In this document: positions 37,654 to 38,771 of the stretch, in pieces
Layout: each line of letters opens with the position of its first letter
How positions within the stretch are numbered: the stretch's first letter is position 1
From: Paulinella micropora
Taxonomy: Eukaryota > Cercozoa > Imbricatea > Euglyphida
DNA: 38,771 nucleotides
Reading direction: 5' to 3'
Assembly: GCA_009731375.1 (NCBI GenBank)
Contig: BJOX01000297.1
Span: 230,682-269,452, forward strand
Program-made: the position numbers and the translations under genes
The notes under the pieces: model-generated
Seen by the model: the letters and a program-made list of their open reading frames with translations, nothing else
The model's database searches: none
What the model was told of the DNA's origin: nothing

Positions 37654-38130
37654 ATTATTGCCCATATCAGGCAGTTTCGTGTGTCATGTTCTGGGGTTAC
37701 ATCTTTTGTGCGACTTTGTCAGTTAGACTGGCGGGAATTATCAGGCAGTATTAAATTCTTTTACGTGGGAAGCAGTTGGCTGATAGGAGAGGGACGCCCC
37801 GAGTTCCGGTCGCCGTTTGCAGAAGTCGCGAGTGATTTCTCCCAACTGATTATCGAGCCTTGGAGCGTGACCTGTGCAACTGATCGCAGAGTAGAACTTT
37901 CGTTAAAGGAGTGAGGAATCCACCTTAAGTGACCACATTACAGGAAAGTGCGGATTTTCAAATTGTGTGGCTACAGCTGATCACTGTAGACACTACCCAC
38001 GCTCTGCTTTGCTGGTTTGCAGTGCAAGGGCAAGGTGGGGGACAGGACAGAGAGCAAGACACCGAAGCGTACAGGGCGCAGTGCGGGAGGGTGAGCCTCC
38101 TCAGAAAGGGTGTTGTGCTCTTGTCAGCTC
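37654..38130. other. Unique sequence right of the retrotransposon
   Basis: Non-repetitive, moderately GC-rich. Open frames are short (under 80 codons) and show no known motif. It could be upstream or 5' UTR sequence of a gene beyond the window, but nothing decisive is visible. Confidence 0.4.
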
Positions 38131-38134
38131 GGTG

Positions 38135-38405
38135 ACGTGGCCAGTTGTGTCGGTCAGTTGGGATTGAGCACCCACTACCACGGACACAAGTTGCCAAGCC
38201 AGAGAACAAAGTAGTAGGCCAGTTGTGAGTTTGCCGTGGTAACTGGCCGGATTGAGCATCCCTGGCCCACGGGACACAACAATCTACATTACAAAGTTAT
38301 TGTTGAGCAGTAGGCCAGTTGTGAGTATGCAGTGGTAACTGGGGGATTGAGCATCCCTGGCCCACGAGACACAACAGCTTACCTTGCAAAGTTATTGTCG
38401 CATTC
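38135..38405. repeat. 96 bp tandem repeat, about 2.5 copies
   Basis: agtaggccagttgtgagt starts at 38213 and recurs at 38309. Both units contain ggattgagcatccctggccc and gacacaac. A more diverged partial unit precedes them from about 38138 (gtggccagttgtg...ggattgagcaccc). Confidence 0.85.
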
Positions 38406-38689
38406 GTACTGCATCATCGCATCTACTCCTTGTCTCGCTGTTGTGACTGTGTGAGGAGTGAGAGAGAGGTGTGGTGAGGGCGTGAGCTCTGAAGAACCGT
38501 GCATAGGACACGAGGGGAGGAGCGAAAGGTGAGTGTTTAGGTGGTTGCACCAAAACAACTACAAACCTAGGTAGGTTAATGAATTGACTTTGCAGATAGA
38601 GCTGCTAGTAGTGGAAAGCTATCATAGGTGGTAGCTGAGATAGCCTCAGTGTAGTTTGAGCATTAGAGTCAGTGGTAACACACGTGGTT

Positions 38690-38690
<1 letters not shown>
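38406..38690. other. Unique sequence with possible splice donor
   Basis: GC-rich unique sequence. gcgaaag-GTGAGT near 38523-38533 looks like a strong donor and could end a 5' untranslated exon of a plus-strand gene. Unproven. Confidence 0.3.

Positions 38691-38771
<81 letters not shown>
38691..38771. repeat. (GA)n microsatellite at the window end
   Basis: Pure GA repeat to the edge. Confidence 0.95.

Overview
The window is eukaryotic nuclear DNA. It has GT-AG introns, many very short exons, extremely dense di-, tri- and tetranucleotide repeats, and one complete Ty1/copia LTR retrotransposon. It contains pieces of an App1-type (DUF2183) phosphatidate phosphatase and of a Trk/HKT-type cation transporter. 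The latter family is generally absent from animals, so an intron-rich alga or other protist is the best guess (inference, low confidence; species not identified). Several assembly gaps (N runs) are present, many beside long poly-G or poly-C tracts.

Layout. 1-5340: microsatellites, a possible last exon of an upstream gene (1007-1057), and a 2.7 kb GAT-type trinucleotide field with a roughly 520 bp higher-order period. 5366-17047, minus strand: scattered small exons that read as parts of a membrane protein. The clearest is 16760-17047, a Trk/HKT pore region. Others are at 13285-13352, 10772-10857 (weak), 9062-9149, 7574-7621, 6352-6390 and 5366-5425. 12820-29113, plus strand: about 25 exons of an App1/DUF2183 gene, with a Ser/Pro-rich N-terminal half, a central DEEV...WRIPLH region, the catalytic DIDDT exon (24601-24720), then FHYVSGSPWQL, KFLLIGDS and a stop at 29111-29113. 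Exon phases were followed by hand and agree at nearly every junction; exceptions are stated. The two genes overlap head to head with interdigitated exons between 12820 and 17047. 30075-37653: a minus-strand copia element of 7.57 kb with 5 bp target duplications. 37654-38771: unique sequence, a 96 bp tandem repeat and a GA tract.

The most unusual observation is general. At about a dozen exon boundaries on both strands, the exon edge (splice site plus roughly 20-45 nt of adjoining exon) has been copied one to fifteen times into the neighbouring intron, with microsatellite as the spacer. Copies of 3' edges (with donor) always lie downstream of the true exon, and copies of 5' edges (with acceptor) always lie upstream. 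Two copies differ from the true exon only by synonymous third-position changes, which suggests they were translated. I know of no name for this arrangement; it is my main candidate for something undescribed.

The retrotransposon has its own peculiarities. Its primer binding site matches the anticodon stem-loop of initiator tRNA-Met, and the gag start codon lies inside that site. A G5-TAG slip site joins gag-pro to pol, and one in-frame TAA separates integrase from reverse transcriptase.
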